This document shows positions 45,641 through 57,000 of a stretch of DNA of 64,000 nt, one piece after another (the first letter of the stretch is position 1; the number at the start of each line of letters is the position of its first letter). The translations under genes and the position numbers were made by a program. Location of the stretch: assembly GCF_008831285.2 (NCBI RefSeq), contig NC_045148.1, positions 2,916,001 to 2,980,000 on the forward strand, read 5' to 3'. This DNA is from Nymphaea colorata. Taxonomy: Eukaryota; Streptophyta; Magnoliopsida; Nymphaeales; Nymphaeaceae. Below the pieces are notes generated by a model. That model saw only the letters and a list, made by a program, of their open reading frames with translations, did not search any database and had not been told where the DNA came from.

Positions 45641-46500
45641 ACCATTGATCCTCCTTCAAACTGAGAGCTTAAACATCTACCTAGCATGCTTAAGTATGAT
45701 CTTTTTGGAGAGGAGGATACCCTTCCGGTTGTTATTTCCTCACAGCTATCTAAAGAGCAAGAGAGTAGACTTCTAGGAGTGCAACAAGATCACATGCAAA
45801 CAATTGGATGAAGAGTACTGGATCTTTGGGGGATTGATCCTTTGTTTTGCATGCACCGCATTCCCAATGAAGAGAGATGCAAGCCTATGTGTGACATGCA
45901 GCATAGACTCACCCCAACATGAAGTTGTGAAGAAATAGGTTTTTAAGTGGCCCGATTTAGAGATCATATACCCCATGCATATAGTGAGTGTGTGAGTCCA
46001 GTCCAGTTTATTTCAAAGATGTCAAGGCTCACCGCAATACAGAATGAAAAGGGGAAGAGGTCTTGATGCGAACTACCACTGGGTGGTGGATCTGTATCAA
46101 TTATCATAAGTTAAACCAAACAATAAAGTATGATCATTTTCCACTTGCCTTTATTGATTAGATTTTGGAAAAATTGACATATGAGAGTTACTTTCACTTC
46201 CTTGATGGATACTCGGGCTATAATCAGTTTTCAGCCCACCCAAATGACCAGGACAAGACTACTTTCACTTTTCCTTTTGGCACATTTGCATTCAGAAGAT
46301 TGCTCTTTTGGGTTGCGTAATACACTTGCTACCTTTCAAAGGTACATACTATTAATCTTTCTTGATTTGATTGAAAATGTAATAAGGTTTTCATGGATGA
46401 TATTTTTGTATATGGCTTATCTTTTTATGATCAACTCCAGAAGCTTTTCTGAGTTTCACGAAGATGTGAAGATACTAATCTTGTTTTGTCATGTATAAAG
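45641..46500 (+). pseudogene. Athila reverse transcriptase relic
   Basis: Across frame changes I read ELKHLPSMLKYDLFGEEDTL PVVISS-type sequence, a GIDPLFCMHRI motif, WVS-type PVQFISKMS, the fingers motif YHFHFLDGYSGYN-like near 46,195-46,225, TTFTFPFGTFAFRR and VFMDDIFVYG at 46,390-46,419. The two catalytic Asp residues of MDD remain, but stops at several places and at least three frame changes break the chain. Confidence 0.8.
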
Positions 46501-46679
46501 AGTCCCTTCATGATAAGATAAGATATCATACTTGGCATATCATTTCAGAGAGAGAGACATTGAAGTTGATAGATCCAAAGTTGAGTTTATTTCATGATTA
46601 GCTACACCATCATCTATTACGGAGGTCCATTCTTGTTGAGGGCATGTAGATTTCTATAGAAGGTTCGTCAAGATTTCAG

Positions 46680-47215
46680 AAAATTGCTAGACCTCTTATA
46701 TATAGTTGTGTAACTCTTCATATTTTCTAAGGAATGCTTGAGAGCATTTGAAACTCTAAAGAATGCTCTCACCACAACACCTATTCTTTCTTCTCCTAAT
46801 TGGTTGCTTCCATTTGAGATAATGTGTGATGCATCTGATTTTGCAATTGGAGCCAGCTTAGGGTAAAATGTAGACAAGAAACTTGTGGTCATTTACTATG
46901 CCAAAAGGTTTTGTCAGCTGCACAATTGAATGACAATATGATAGAGAAAAAGCTACTTGTTGTCATCTTTGCCTTGGAGAAGTTCAGATTGTATCTTTTG
47001 GGTTCAAAAGTGATTGTGTACTCTAACCATGCATCATTCAGGTGCTTATGAGTAAGAAGGTCACAAAGCCTAGACTCATCCATTAGATTTTGTTGTGTTG
47101 GGAGTTTCATTCGGAGATTAAAGATAAGAAGGGCCACGAGAATGTGGTTGTAGAGTACTTATCCAGGATAAGCATTAAGTCTACTAAAGATCAATTGCCA
47201 AGTAGTGACTCATTC
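46680..47215 (+). pseudogene. Athila RNase H relic
   Basis: Reads CLRAFETLKNALTTTPIL, SPNWLLPFEIMCDASDFAIG (catalytic Asp in CDAS kept), VVIYYAKR, then after frame changes ALEKFRLYLLGSKV-like and KDKKGHENVVVEYLSRI-like sequence ending near 47,170. Confidence 0.8.
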
Positions 47216-47329
47216 TAGGAAGGTCAGTTGATGGAAGTAAGGAAGTCACAACTATTATGGTTCACAAACAACCATAAAAAGGGTTGCTTGTTGTCATAGG
47301 TCAGGTATTATTACTTAGATGATATGTAG

Positions 47330-48440
47330 CTCTTCATATTGAGTGGATCAGGTCATAAATGCATGCTAGAGGCAAAACATGAGTCCATTCTCAAGTTTTG
47401 TCACACCTTGCTTGCAGAGACCAAAAAAACTACATGTAGGTTTTACAATGTGGCATTTAATGTCCGACCATTCAGAAGAATGCACATAAATTTTGCAAGC
47501 ATTGCATTAGATGCCAATATATTGGTAGCAATTCAAAGAAAGACTCTATAATGCCTATTTTTGTTGTGGATATTTTTTTATGTTTGGGGCATCAATTCCC
47601 TTCTTGCCATGATATGGTAATCTATACATTCTCGTAGTGGTTGACTATGTTTCTAAGAGGATTGATGGCATTAAGACTAAGATCAATGATCAGAAAGTCG
47701 TACTCAAGTTTATCAAGCATAATATTTTTAGTTGTTTTGGTGTGCCACACGTAATGATTAGTTATTGTGGAATGCATTTTCATAATTTTTAGATTGTTTC
47801 TCTATCAAGGAAGTATTTAGCTTTAATAAGTTCATATCACCTTATCATTCTCAAGCCAATGGACAGGTTGAGATATCCAATAAGGGAATAAAGCGTATTT
47901 TGGAGAAGATTCTCAAAACAAATTGAAAGGATTGGTCCTAGAAACTAGACAATGCCCTCTGGGCTTATAGGACAATGTCTCCTTACTGCCTTGTCATTGA
48001 AAAGATATGTCACCTATCTATGGAACTGGAACATAGAACATTTTGGGCAGTTATGAAGCTAAATTATGATTTTACTCAAGCTAGAGAAGGGAGATGTTCG
48101 TAGCTGTCAGAGTTAGAGGAACTTTGTAATGATGCTTATAAGAATTCAAAGATGTTCAAGGCTAGTATGAATGAATTTCATTCTTTGTTAAACATATTTA
48201 GATAAAAGTGTGTGAGCCCAGTTAGTGAGTGTATTTATACAATTCTAATTTACATATATTTATAGAGAAGATTCATTCACATCAGGAAGGACCATATTTG
48301 GTAGTAGGGGTGTATCTGCTAGATGTTGTAGGAATTAAGGACCCCAACACCAAGCACAAGTTTATTGCTAGTGGCAACATCTGAAACCCTACATAGATGG
48401 TGAGACACTTCCAACAGAGATAGAAGAAACAAACTTCATG
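47330..48440 (+). pseudogene. Athila integrase relic
   Basis: The core is recognisable from 47,640: DYVSKRI-like, IKTKINDQKVVLKFIKHNIF, FGVPHVMIS.CGMHF and SSPYHSQANGQVEISNKEIK near 47,830-47,890, then WAYRTM and VIEKICHLSMELEHRTFWAV (48,000-48,050) and LSELEELCNDAYKNSKMFKA (48,105-48,165). These follow the Athila integrase and its C-terminal extension. Many frame changes are present. 48,200-48,440 matches the post-integrase tail only weakly. Confidence 0.75.
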
Positions 48441-48511
48441 CATGATGTGGTTTTTAACTTAAATGAGCAGGAAATAATCAGTGTACTCTTTTGTATACTA
48501 ATTAGTTAGAT

Positions 48512-48640
48512 GAGTTGGTTTCTGTTTTGTTTTAATTAATTTCTTTCTTAGTGTACCATAAGTCATGCATTTAGTTTTTATGTGTTCATGGAGTTAATAT
48601 ACATTAGAGGATAGGTGCATTCATTCAAGGATTCCCAAAA
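48512..48640 (+). repeat. Left copy of a 130-bp direct repeat flanking the copia element
   Basis: From gatgagttggtttctg to aaggattcccaaa. It is nearly identical to 52,684-52,814, with three substitutions seen in about 130 bp. It is host Athila sequence just outside the copia left LTR. Confidence 0.93.
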
Positions 48641-48642
48641 AG

Positions 48643-48869
48643 TGTTCAATATTGGAGTAAGAAAGGGATGTGAGAGAGAGAGAAAGAGAGAGAGAGAGGA
48701 AACTTTCAGATCACATTCACGTAATCCTAATCTCATATTAAAAGAGATTAGGGTGTTGACTACATATTTACAATTTCAGTTCACTAAAATATAAGAAAAC
48801 AATAAGTAGACCCTTGTCCACTTTCTAATATTTTAGAAAGACGCAAATTGACTTTAGAAAACTTTAACA
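48643..48869 (-). repeat. Copia 3' LTR (complete)
   Basis: On the plus strand it begins tgttcaatattgg and ends aactttaaca, so it has the canonical TG..CA termini. It includes a (GA)n tract. Confidence 0.92.
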
Positions 48870-48885
48870 TTCCCCCTCAAGCTGG
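48870..48885 (-). other. Copia polypurine tract
   Basis: On the minus strand the LTR is preceded by ccagcttgagggggaa, the typical plant copia plus-strand priming site. Confidence 0.9.
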
Positions 48886-49260
48886 AGCATAGATATCAAT
48901 CATGCTCAGCTTGTTACATCCTCTCAAGAAATCTCCAATGAGAAGAGCCTTAGTAAACATATCAACTGCTTGATCTTCAGAGGAAACGTGAATCGTGCTA
49001 ATGACTCCTTCTTGTACCAAGTCTCGAACATAATGGCAATCGACTTCAATGTGTATCATCCTCTCATGAAAGACAGTGTTATTTGCAATGTAGGTAGCTA
49101 CTCTGTTATCACAATATATCTTCATAGGAAGTTTCATTGAAATTCCCAATTCTAGAAACACTAATTTGACCCATGACATTTCAGCCACCGTTTGAGCCAT
49201 AGCTCTATATTCAGACTCAACACTCGATCTAGCAACTACATTCTGTTTTTTTCTCCTCCA
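48877..49260 (-). pseudogene. Copia RNase H relic
   Basis: The frame 48,877-49,200 reads MAQTVAEMSWVKLVFLELGI, IYCDNRVATYIANNTVFHER, HIEVDCHYVRDLV, ISTIHVSSEDQAVDMFTKAL and NKLSMIDIYAPA, the full C-terminal copia RNase H signature including CDN and HIEVDCH. The start is cut by a frame change near 49,230. Confidence 0.88.
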
Positions 49261-50356
49261 AGAAATAAGATTTCCTCCAATAAAGATGCAAAAACTATAG
49301 TAGATCTTCTATCATTTACTGACCCTGCATAATCAGCATCACTATATGCTTCTATGTTCACACCTTCTCCTTTTCTGAACCATAACCTCTTTCCTGGGAC
49401 TGATTTCAAGTATTTTATCACCATTAAAGTAACCTCCCAATGAACTTTCTGATGTTTCTCCACGAATTGACCAATCTTATTTACAACAAAGCTGATGTCT
49501 GGACGAATGATGGTCAAATATAAAAGTTTTCCTATCAGAGATCTGAAAGAACAAGAGTCAAAAGCCTCTTCATCATCATGCATATGAATTCGAGGATTCA
49601 TAGGAAGTGTGGCAGGTTTGGCTCCCAATAACCCTGTTTCCCGCTGAAGATCAAGAACATATTTCCTTTGAAACATCATGATCCTTTTACTACTACGAGC
49701 CACTTCAATACCAAGAAAAATCGAAGTTGACCAAGATCTTTTGTGACAAAGTATTTCTGTAAGAACTCCTTTATCTGAGCTATCTCTTGAGTACTTTCTC
49801 TAGTGAGGCCAATATCATCAACATATACAATCAATATCACTATACCATAAGTCTTTCGCTTGATAAACAATGAGTGATCAAGCTGGGATCTTTGAAATCC
49901 ACATTTAGAAACAATCTCACTTAGCTTATGGAACCATGCACAGGGACTTTGTTTAAGTCCATAGATAGCCTTTTTGAGTTTGCATACCTTAGAACACTCC
50001 CCCTGTCGTTCAAAACCAGGTGATTGTTGCATATAGACTATTTTAGAGAGATCACTATATAGAAATGCATTTTTCACATCAAGCTAAAAAAGGGGCCAAT
50101 CCTGTTGAACTGCAAGAGATATAATTAGGCAAATAGTACCTAACAGTGCCACAGGCGAAAACGTCTCGAAGAAGTCCACCCCATAAGTCTGTGTATAGCC
50201 TTTAGCCACAAGACAAGCTTTGAATCGCCCTACAGACCCATTAGAATGATATTTGATGGTGAATACCCATTTGGAGTTGACAACATCACAATTCAACGGT
50301 AGGTCTACCAAGTCCCAAGTCTCCCTCGAAAGAAGAACATCCATTTCATCCTGCAT
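49236..50356 (-). pseudogene. Copia reverse transcriptase relic
   Basis: Three adjoining frames on the minus strand cover it. The fingers read EMDVLLSRETWDLVDLP, VNSKWVFTIKYHSNG, FKACLVAKGYTQTYGVDFFE (50,356-50,084). The palm reads KNAFLYSDL, GFERQG, KAIYGLKQSPCAWF and IVYVDDIGLT (50,077-49,676), with the YVDD site intact. The connection reads MFQRKYVLDL and RPDISFVVNKIGQFVEKHQ (49,703-49,236). Stops and frame changes at the joins mean it is not a working enzyme. Confidence 0.88.
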
Positions 50357-50439
50357 AGCATGCTTTCATCGTGAATCTAATAAGGCTTGGTGGTGAGAGG
50401 TCGAAATAGTATGGCTAGCCATAGCTCGATCAAACTGCA

Positions 50440-51300
50440 CCAAACTTGTGCTCAAATAGTCCTTAGAAACCGAGTTAGAAATCGAATGCATTGTGCACTG
50501 TCAAGAGCATTATCAGTGTGAATATTTTTGACAACAACACTAAACTGAATTTTTATTTCATTCACAAATTCTTGAAGAATATAGATGACTTCAGACCTAT
50601 CCCGTAACAAAAATACCCATCTAATTCTAGTAAAATAATCAACCAAAACAAGGTAATACCAGAAACATGAACAACAAAAAGCATGACTTGGACCCCAAAT
50701 GTCAACATGCAGAAGGTCAAAGGGACTTTGACTTGATGGACTTTGACTTGAAGGGAAACTACTACGTGTATGCTTGCGTAACTGACATGCATCACATAAG
50801 AATGCTCTGACGTAGGAATATCTGGAAAAATGCGATGAAGCTTAGACACAAAAGGATGACCCAGTCAGAGATGCCACTATGAAAGAGAAGCCTTCGACGT
50901 AAAAGAGGATGCAGCAACATCTACAGGGACAGGGAGGAAATAAAGCCCATCCCTTTCATGGCCGCCACCAATTATCTTCCCAGCTTGTAAGTCCTGAAAG
51001 GAACATGAACAAGGATAAAGAATACTCTACACTGTAAATATCTAGCCAATCGCTTAACAGATAATAGGTCAATAGGAAATTGAAAAGCATATAGCACATG
51101 TATAATGGTGCCAAAAGGTGTGAGATAGATATCACCGCTGCCCACAATGTGAGACAACTTGCCATCAGCCAACCTGACATGTTGTGGTGTAGTAAACCTG
51201 GTAAATGATAAAAGCATCTGTGGCTAATTACAACAATGCTTTGATGCTCCTGAGTCAATCATCCATATCATACCTGGGTCATTGGTAGGGGCATCAATAG
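50440..51300 (-). pseudogene. Copia protease end, pre-integrase and integrase relic
   Basis: Protease: MIWMIDSGASKHCC at about 51,275-51,230, with the DSGAS site intact. Next comes RLADGKLSHIVGSGDIYLTP and the pre-integrase region to VPF near 50,970. The integrase core is broken across frames (50,849-50,452), with VDYFTRIRWVFLL and EFVNEI recognisable. Frame changes occur between all parts. Confidence 0.8.
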
Positions 51301-51505
51301 AGAGAACCGAGTCTATAGCAGCTGTGCTGGTTGAGGCAGGAGTAGACCTCTGAGCAAGAACTAGATCATATTCTTCCTTGCTTAAGTTGAGATAATACAA
51401 TGGAGGTATAAGAGAACAGGTAGGAGACTCAACTATAGCATCTGTAGACTGTGATGAAGTTGCAATAGATGAAGAAGACCCTTCTGACCTACTATCGTCA
51501 GCCAT
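51301..51505 (-). pseudogene. Copia gag start joined to protease, gag core missing
   Basis: An ATG at 51,505 opens MADDSRSEGSSSSIATSSQS, a normal-looking copia gag start, but after only about 75 residues (LSKEEYDLVLAQRS..) the frame reaches the DSGAS protease site. The usual 300 or so residues of gag core and zinc knuckle are absent, indicating an internal deletion. Confidence 0.65.
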
Positions 51506-52452
51506 AAAAAAAATTGTACTCGAACACATAGGCCACAACCAAATGATGTGTAGTAGGTTGAACACAAACACAAAAATAGCATACTATTTTCAGACGTGGA
51601 TAGCAAGCAGCACTTTCAGATGTCGATAATAGGCAGCAAACAAGCACAGGTTTGACAACAGAGAAAAAAAATTGTCTCACTTTAACAATGCAGAGAAAAG
51701 ACTGAAACCTACTACCATGACATACCTTTGCCTGTGGAAATCCACCAAGCACCACACGACTAGACAGATTTGAACGTCCAAGAACTTCTTCCAAGGCAAC
51801 AAAGGTCAGATCTGATGACTGAAACTTCTTCACCCGACGACAAAAGACTGCTGCTACTCAATTAGCAGTAGTTCACACCTCACAAAGCCTCACTTTACTT
51901 ATTTCACATTCACGATTTGTAGATATTGCTCCTCAAGTCAAACTGCATCTTCAACCAGCAACATGACTCCACACACAACAACTTCTCACATCACATTGTA
52001 CCTACAACCAGTAGATTAACTGTACCCCACACGATCTTATGCAGCGACAACAAAAGGGCAGATCTGATATATCACGTCACATATTGTCTTCCACAGCAGA
52101 AAAAAATTCAGATCTCTTTAGGGCAGATCTGATACATAATGTCATAGATTTTCTTCCACGGCAACAGAAACTCAGATTTGATACATCTTGATCAAATCCA
52201 CCATCTTCTTCCACGGCAGCAACTTCATCAATGTTTATCCATGTCTTCCACGACAATAGAAACACAAGGGTGCTAATCACGTTTCTACATGTTAAACGTG
52301 ATTAGCCCCTTTCCACCAAACAATCAACTTGCTTGTTTTGTAAACAGCATGAACCCTAGGTGTGAAACCCTAATTTGGAGGAAGAGAAAAGAAATGAGAT
52401 AAGGAGGGAACCCTAGGCGTGAACCCCTAGATCGCACAGCCCTAGGTCTATT
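51506..52452 (-). other. Copia leader between primer-binding site and gag start
   Basis: About 950 nt without a gene. It includes three or four imperfect copies of a unit containing gatctgatacat and cttccacggcaacag (52,050-52,270), spaced about 55-65 bp apart. Confidence 0.6.
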
Positions 52453-52464
52453 GCTCTAATACCA
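52453..52464 (-). other. Copia primer-binding site
   Basis: The minus strand reads tggtattagagc directly after the LTR end, a one-base variant of the initiator-Met primer-binding site. Confidence 0.88.
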
Positions 52465-52685
52465 TGTTCAATATTGGAGGAAGAAAGGGATGTGAGAGAG
52501 AGAGAGAGACACAGAGAGAGAGAGAGGAAACTTTCAGATTGCATTCACGTAACCCTAATCTCATATTAAAAGAGATTAGGGTGTTGACTACATATTTACA
52601 ATTTCAGTCCACTAAAACATAAGCAAACAATAAGTAGACCCTTGTCCGCTTTCTACTATTTCAGAAAGACTCAAATTGACTCTAG
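52465..52685 (-). repeat. Copia 5' LTR, outer end clipped
   Basis: Matches 48,643-48,857 but stops at gactctag(a). The final aaaactttaaca present in the other LTR is absent, and the 130-bp host duplication starts there. Confidence 0.9.
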
Positions 52686-52814
52686 ATGAGTTGGTTTCTG
52701 TTTTGTTTTAATTAATTTGTTTCTTAGTGCACCATAAGTCATGCATTCAGTTTTTATGTGTTCATGGAGTTAATATACATTAGAGGATAGGTGCATTCAT
52801 TCAAGGATTCCCAA
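52684..52814 (+). repeat. Right copy of the 130-bp direct repeat flanking the copia element
   Basis: Nearly identical to 48,512-48,640. It continues into unique host sequence (tagagaattgaaag), so this copy carries the true right flank. Confidence 0.93.
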
Positions 52815-54085
52815 ATAGAGAATTGAAAGCTTCACGAAAGATTTTGAAAATGTTTCACCAAATCAGGTTGCATCATTCCTTGTTTCCATTTTTTTCTCAA
52901 CATTTTCTTCAATGTACTGTTAGGTCATAAGCATGGAGAAGGGGTTGCTAGGGACAACAACATTCTAAGCATAGGCACAGTAGGTGATATCCAACAACTA
53001 TTGCTCATGTATGTTTTGTTAAAACTCATGTGATTTAAGCTATCTAAAAATCAATTTTTTGGCTTTTTATATATTATTATTTGTGGAATTTTACATGTTT
53101 TAAGAATTTTAAGCCAAGAGGCTATTTAGATGGAATTTAAATGAATGATGCTACATGATTATTCAATTACCATTAGGAGATCATGTCTTGTGTTCCCCAC
53201 ATAAAAAAACAGTATACATAGAAAAAATATATAGTTAAAGATATGAGTTTGGAATGAGTGTGGTTGTTCCATTGCCCATATCCTTGAATATGGGAATGAA
53301 AACACGTCTACTACCTCCGAAATATAAGGATAATGAATATGAACGTTTGTCTAAGTTGTGTCGAGCCTTTTACGTTCAAACAAGTAAGCCCAAAAGATGT
53401 TCCTTATGTGGTACCCTAAAGCCCAATTGTTTGGAGGCTGCTGGCCCAAAACTCGATACAAGGTCTTAGTAGAAAGCCCGATAGGCACAACATTGCTGAT
53501 GACAATGCTATATACGATTACCAAATGATGATGGATATATTTTGATCAAGGTGAAGGGTGGCTCATAACTTTTATTAAAAAAAAGAAAGAACTAAAGCAA
53601 AATGTAATAAACAACTATTTGATGTTCAAGTGGAATAAGAGATAGAATATGAGTATATTTGAATTCTTGATAATGAAGTGTAGGTAAGTACAAGTTTTAA
53701 AATTGATTTTGAAATAATTTTTACCATGACAACATGGATTTTTTTTGCATGCCATTTTTTGCATATGCCTGAAGTAATTTAGTTAAAATTGATTTTTCCA
53801 TATGCTTGATGATTTTTGAAAATTATGAATGATGACAATGATGCTTGTAGGTAACATCATTGGAAACGGTCATGAGACCTTGCTCATCTACTAGGGTGAA
53901 ACCTAATAGTTTAAAGGGCTTATTGCATGTGCTAAATGCAGCTGTAATTCCTACAAAAGTGAGTTATGCTACCTAATTGGTACATTAAGCACTATACATT
54001 TGTTTATCTTTTTACATTAATTTGTTTTTGTCATTTCACTGTTCTTCTTGCTTGAGAATGATCATTGTTTAAGCATGAGGAAGTT
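52815..54085 (+). other. Athila region between pol and 3' LTR
   Basis: No recognised gene. One frame (53,254-53,466) encodes CSLCGTLKPNC, a possible CxxC pair, but I cannot assign it. A purine-leaning stretch (gcatgaggaag) precedes the LTR start and could be a worn polypurine tract. Confidence 0.5.
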
Positions 54086-57000
54086 TGATGATGCATAACA
54101 TGCCTCATAATTTTATACAACTTGGCATGCATTCATCCATGTGTTAACTTTGTTTGCATTGATATGAGCTTCTGCTTTAAATTTCATGTGAAATAGAGCT
54201 AAATGAGAAGACATATCACATATTGGTGCGTCAGAGCAGCATTGCAATATATTAGGATCCAAATTGAAGGAGTCAAATGAACTTTAATTTGGATTCAAGG
54301 CTTTAACCAAACACTAGAAGCACACTCATTGAAGAATTCATATTAGAATTGCTCAAAACATGGCTCAATATATGGTAAAAGTATGTATAGCAAAATTTTG
54401 AACTTTTGAGCAATTTTCAAATGTTTATAAGGTTTTTTGGAAAGAAGGAAAATTAGTGCTAAATTTTCTCCCACAAGGAGAGTAAGCCCTAGAGAGAAGT
54501 TTGGTCCTTTTGGCTGGTAGAGTTCTAGGTCTTCCCTCTTCCTTTCTCAAGCTTGTGCAAGAAGGTTTTCATCATCAAGTTGTTCCTCCACTTGAAAAAG
54601 TTGGGTTCTCATCCTGGTGGTTGTTCATGTTCTTCCTCTTTGTTTTCCATCCCTTTTATGTTTTTCACCATACTGGGTGTTGTTTTTGAAGGTTTGCAGC
54701 AGGTTGCCAAGAGATCTTTGGGAAAGAGTTGGGTTCGCATAGCTGGCATTCTACCTCCTTCATTCCACCTCTCTTCTTGCCTATAACTTATTGGAGACTG
54801 CAAGAATGTCATCCATGTTGTGGTATGTGTGAAGTGCATAGAACTACCTAGCTGGAGACCATAGGAGTCTTGGTGTTATATCATCCCCTTCATCAAAGAA
54901 TCAATAATGTTGGTGATCTTCTTTCATTTTCTTCTAGGATCGTGTGGTTTTCTAAAATCATTTTTCTTTTTATACATTGCATGTTTATGTCATCATGTTT
55001 TACATTATTTATTTTATTTTTTGTTTAATTATCATGCTAAATCACTAGACCTTTGGTCAAACGATGGAGGGAAGTTGTACCAAACTGATCTTTTTCTACA
55101 TCTGTTAATACCAACTGCTATAAGTTGGGTGAAGTAGAATGGTTTGGATTTTTCTTGTAACATATGTATAATACTGTGTATAAGTTGTATCTTTTTGTAT
55201 GTATATTTCATATACTAATTGATAGAGAAGAGGGGAATGCTGGCAGCAGCCCTGTGTCTGTTTCCTACTTCTCTTCCTTCCAAGATAATGGTCTGCTAAT
55301 TTTCTTCTACATAAATTTTTCGTAAAGATTTGTTATTTTTTAGAATAGTTTTGTTTTGTCTAGAGTAGATCTATGCTCTGTTCCGATTGACTTTTAGTTA
55401 TATTAGGGTCTAATTTACTTACTTTATTTCTGATTTGTTTTGCTTTAGTTCTACTTAGTTGCTGGGTTGAGGTAAGTTGGATTTTTGCATACGATTAGAG
55501 TCCACATTCAATTGGCTGCAGTAACATGAATATAAGCATTTATTTTTGTATTTTATTAATTTGCATATATACAGTTGCACATCAGAACTTGATTTAGAGT
55601 ATGGTGTTTGCTGCAATTTCATTTTCATTGCTAACAGATTTTTAAATTGCATGATACATTCTGGACCTACCCAAAATTTTACCGGTTTCCAACAAACCAA
55701 CATGATTTCCAGCCAAAAAGGTCTTGGCAGGATAGTACGGGTATGTGTGTCATAGGTGAGATTAGGGTTATTTTAGGAATAGTTTAAATCAAAAGTTCGA
55801 AACTAACAAATTTTAGTACTATCAATTTTTGAAAGCCAAGGAATTGCATTTTTCTGGTCTATTTAGATAACACATTTTTAGAAAGTGCACAAGGTTTTGT
55901 TTTCTTTCCTTTGTTATTGGGCAGTATCCTCTAGACGATGTGCTCTAGAGACTCCTCTCTAAATCACGTCCGCTATGGACCACTTTCCTGATTGGTTGTT
56001 CTCTAGTCTTTAGGCTGACTTAGTTAAACATTTAATTAATTAATGTTAACTTAGACCATATGAATGCATTTAATTAGCTAGTTTACTAACATATATAGAT
56101 AGGGAATTGACTTTATGCACAAATCATTAGGTCATATAGAGGTCTACACGTCATCCCTCCAACCACGTCATCAATGCATCACCCATGCATTTAATGCATG
56201 TATTGCCATAACATATGACTCATAAGCATATACCTTACACATGATAGTATTTATTTTCAGCTATATTAACATATATGCATCACATATTCCCATCAATGTG
56301 AGCATTTTCATGGCATGTCATCACACCATGTCATATACATAACATCATTCATCCATCATGCTATTATCATACACATACTCATTTAGGCATCATATACATG
56401 CATTACATGTCATCCATCTTACTCCATGGGCATGCATATGCATACATATGCATTCATAAGCATACCATTTCAAGTTAGATATATCATATTAGGCGCACAT
56501 ACATCATCCTCAGCATATAGTCAGTGATATCATCTCACATATATGCATGAATCATATAATTGGCTAGGCATTCATGGATGTCACTTAACATCTTTTATGC
56601 ATCAAAACACATGTACCAACATGGGTATGGATACATACAATGCTAACATATGTTGATATGTAGGGTTTATGTATGATTCATGCATCATATCATGTAGTTC
56701 ATGAGTTCATGTTCTTTCTATGGCACTTCCCATGCATATTCTGCTCATCATGCATATGTAGCTTCATTAGAGTATGTATACATGTGAGTTAGGACAGGTT
56801 CGGATGATTTAGCAAAACATATATGCTGTTGTGCACAGTAGTTGGTCGTACGTCAGATTTTAGTAAACAATCATTATTTAGATTATAATTTGTTTATTTT
56901 CTGCATAACCAGAACTCTGCATTATGTTGTAGATTATTTTTCATAAGGAAGATCATGGAATTTCAGTGTTAAATTTAATAGTATGATTAGAGGAAGCAGT

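Larger units (their letters stand above)
48643..52685 (-). mobile_element. Ty1/copia retrotransposon, minus strand, degenerate
   Basis: It is bounded by LTRs at 48,643-48,869 and 52,465-52,685 that differ at about 12 of some 205 comparable positions plus a GA-length change. On the minus strand the order is 5' LTR, primer-binding site, protease, integrase, reverse transcriptase, RNase H, polypurine tract, 3' LTR, which is the copia order. The coding region is split by stops and frame changes and most of gag is missing. It is younger than the Athila element in which it sits. The outer 12 or so bases of the LTR on the 52,685 side are missing. Confidence 0.9.
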
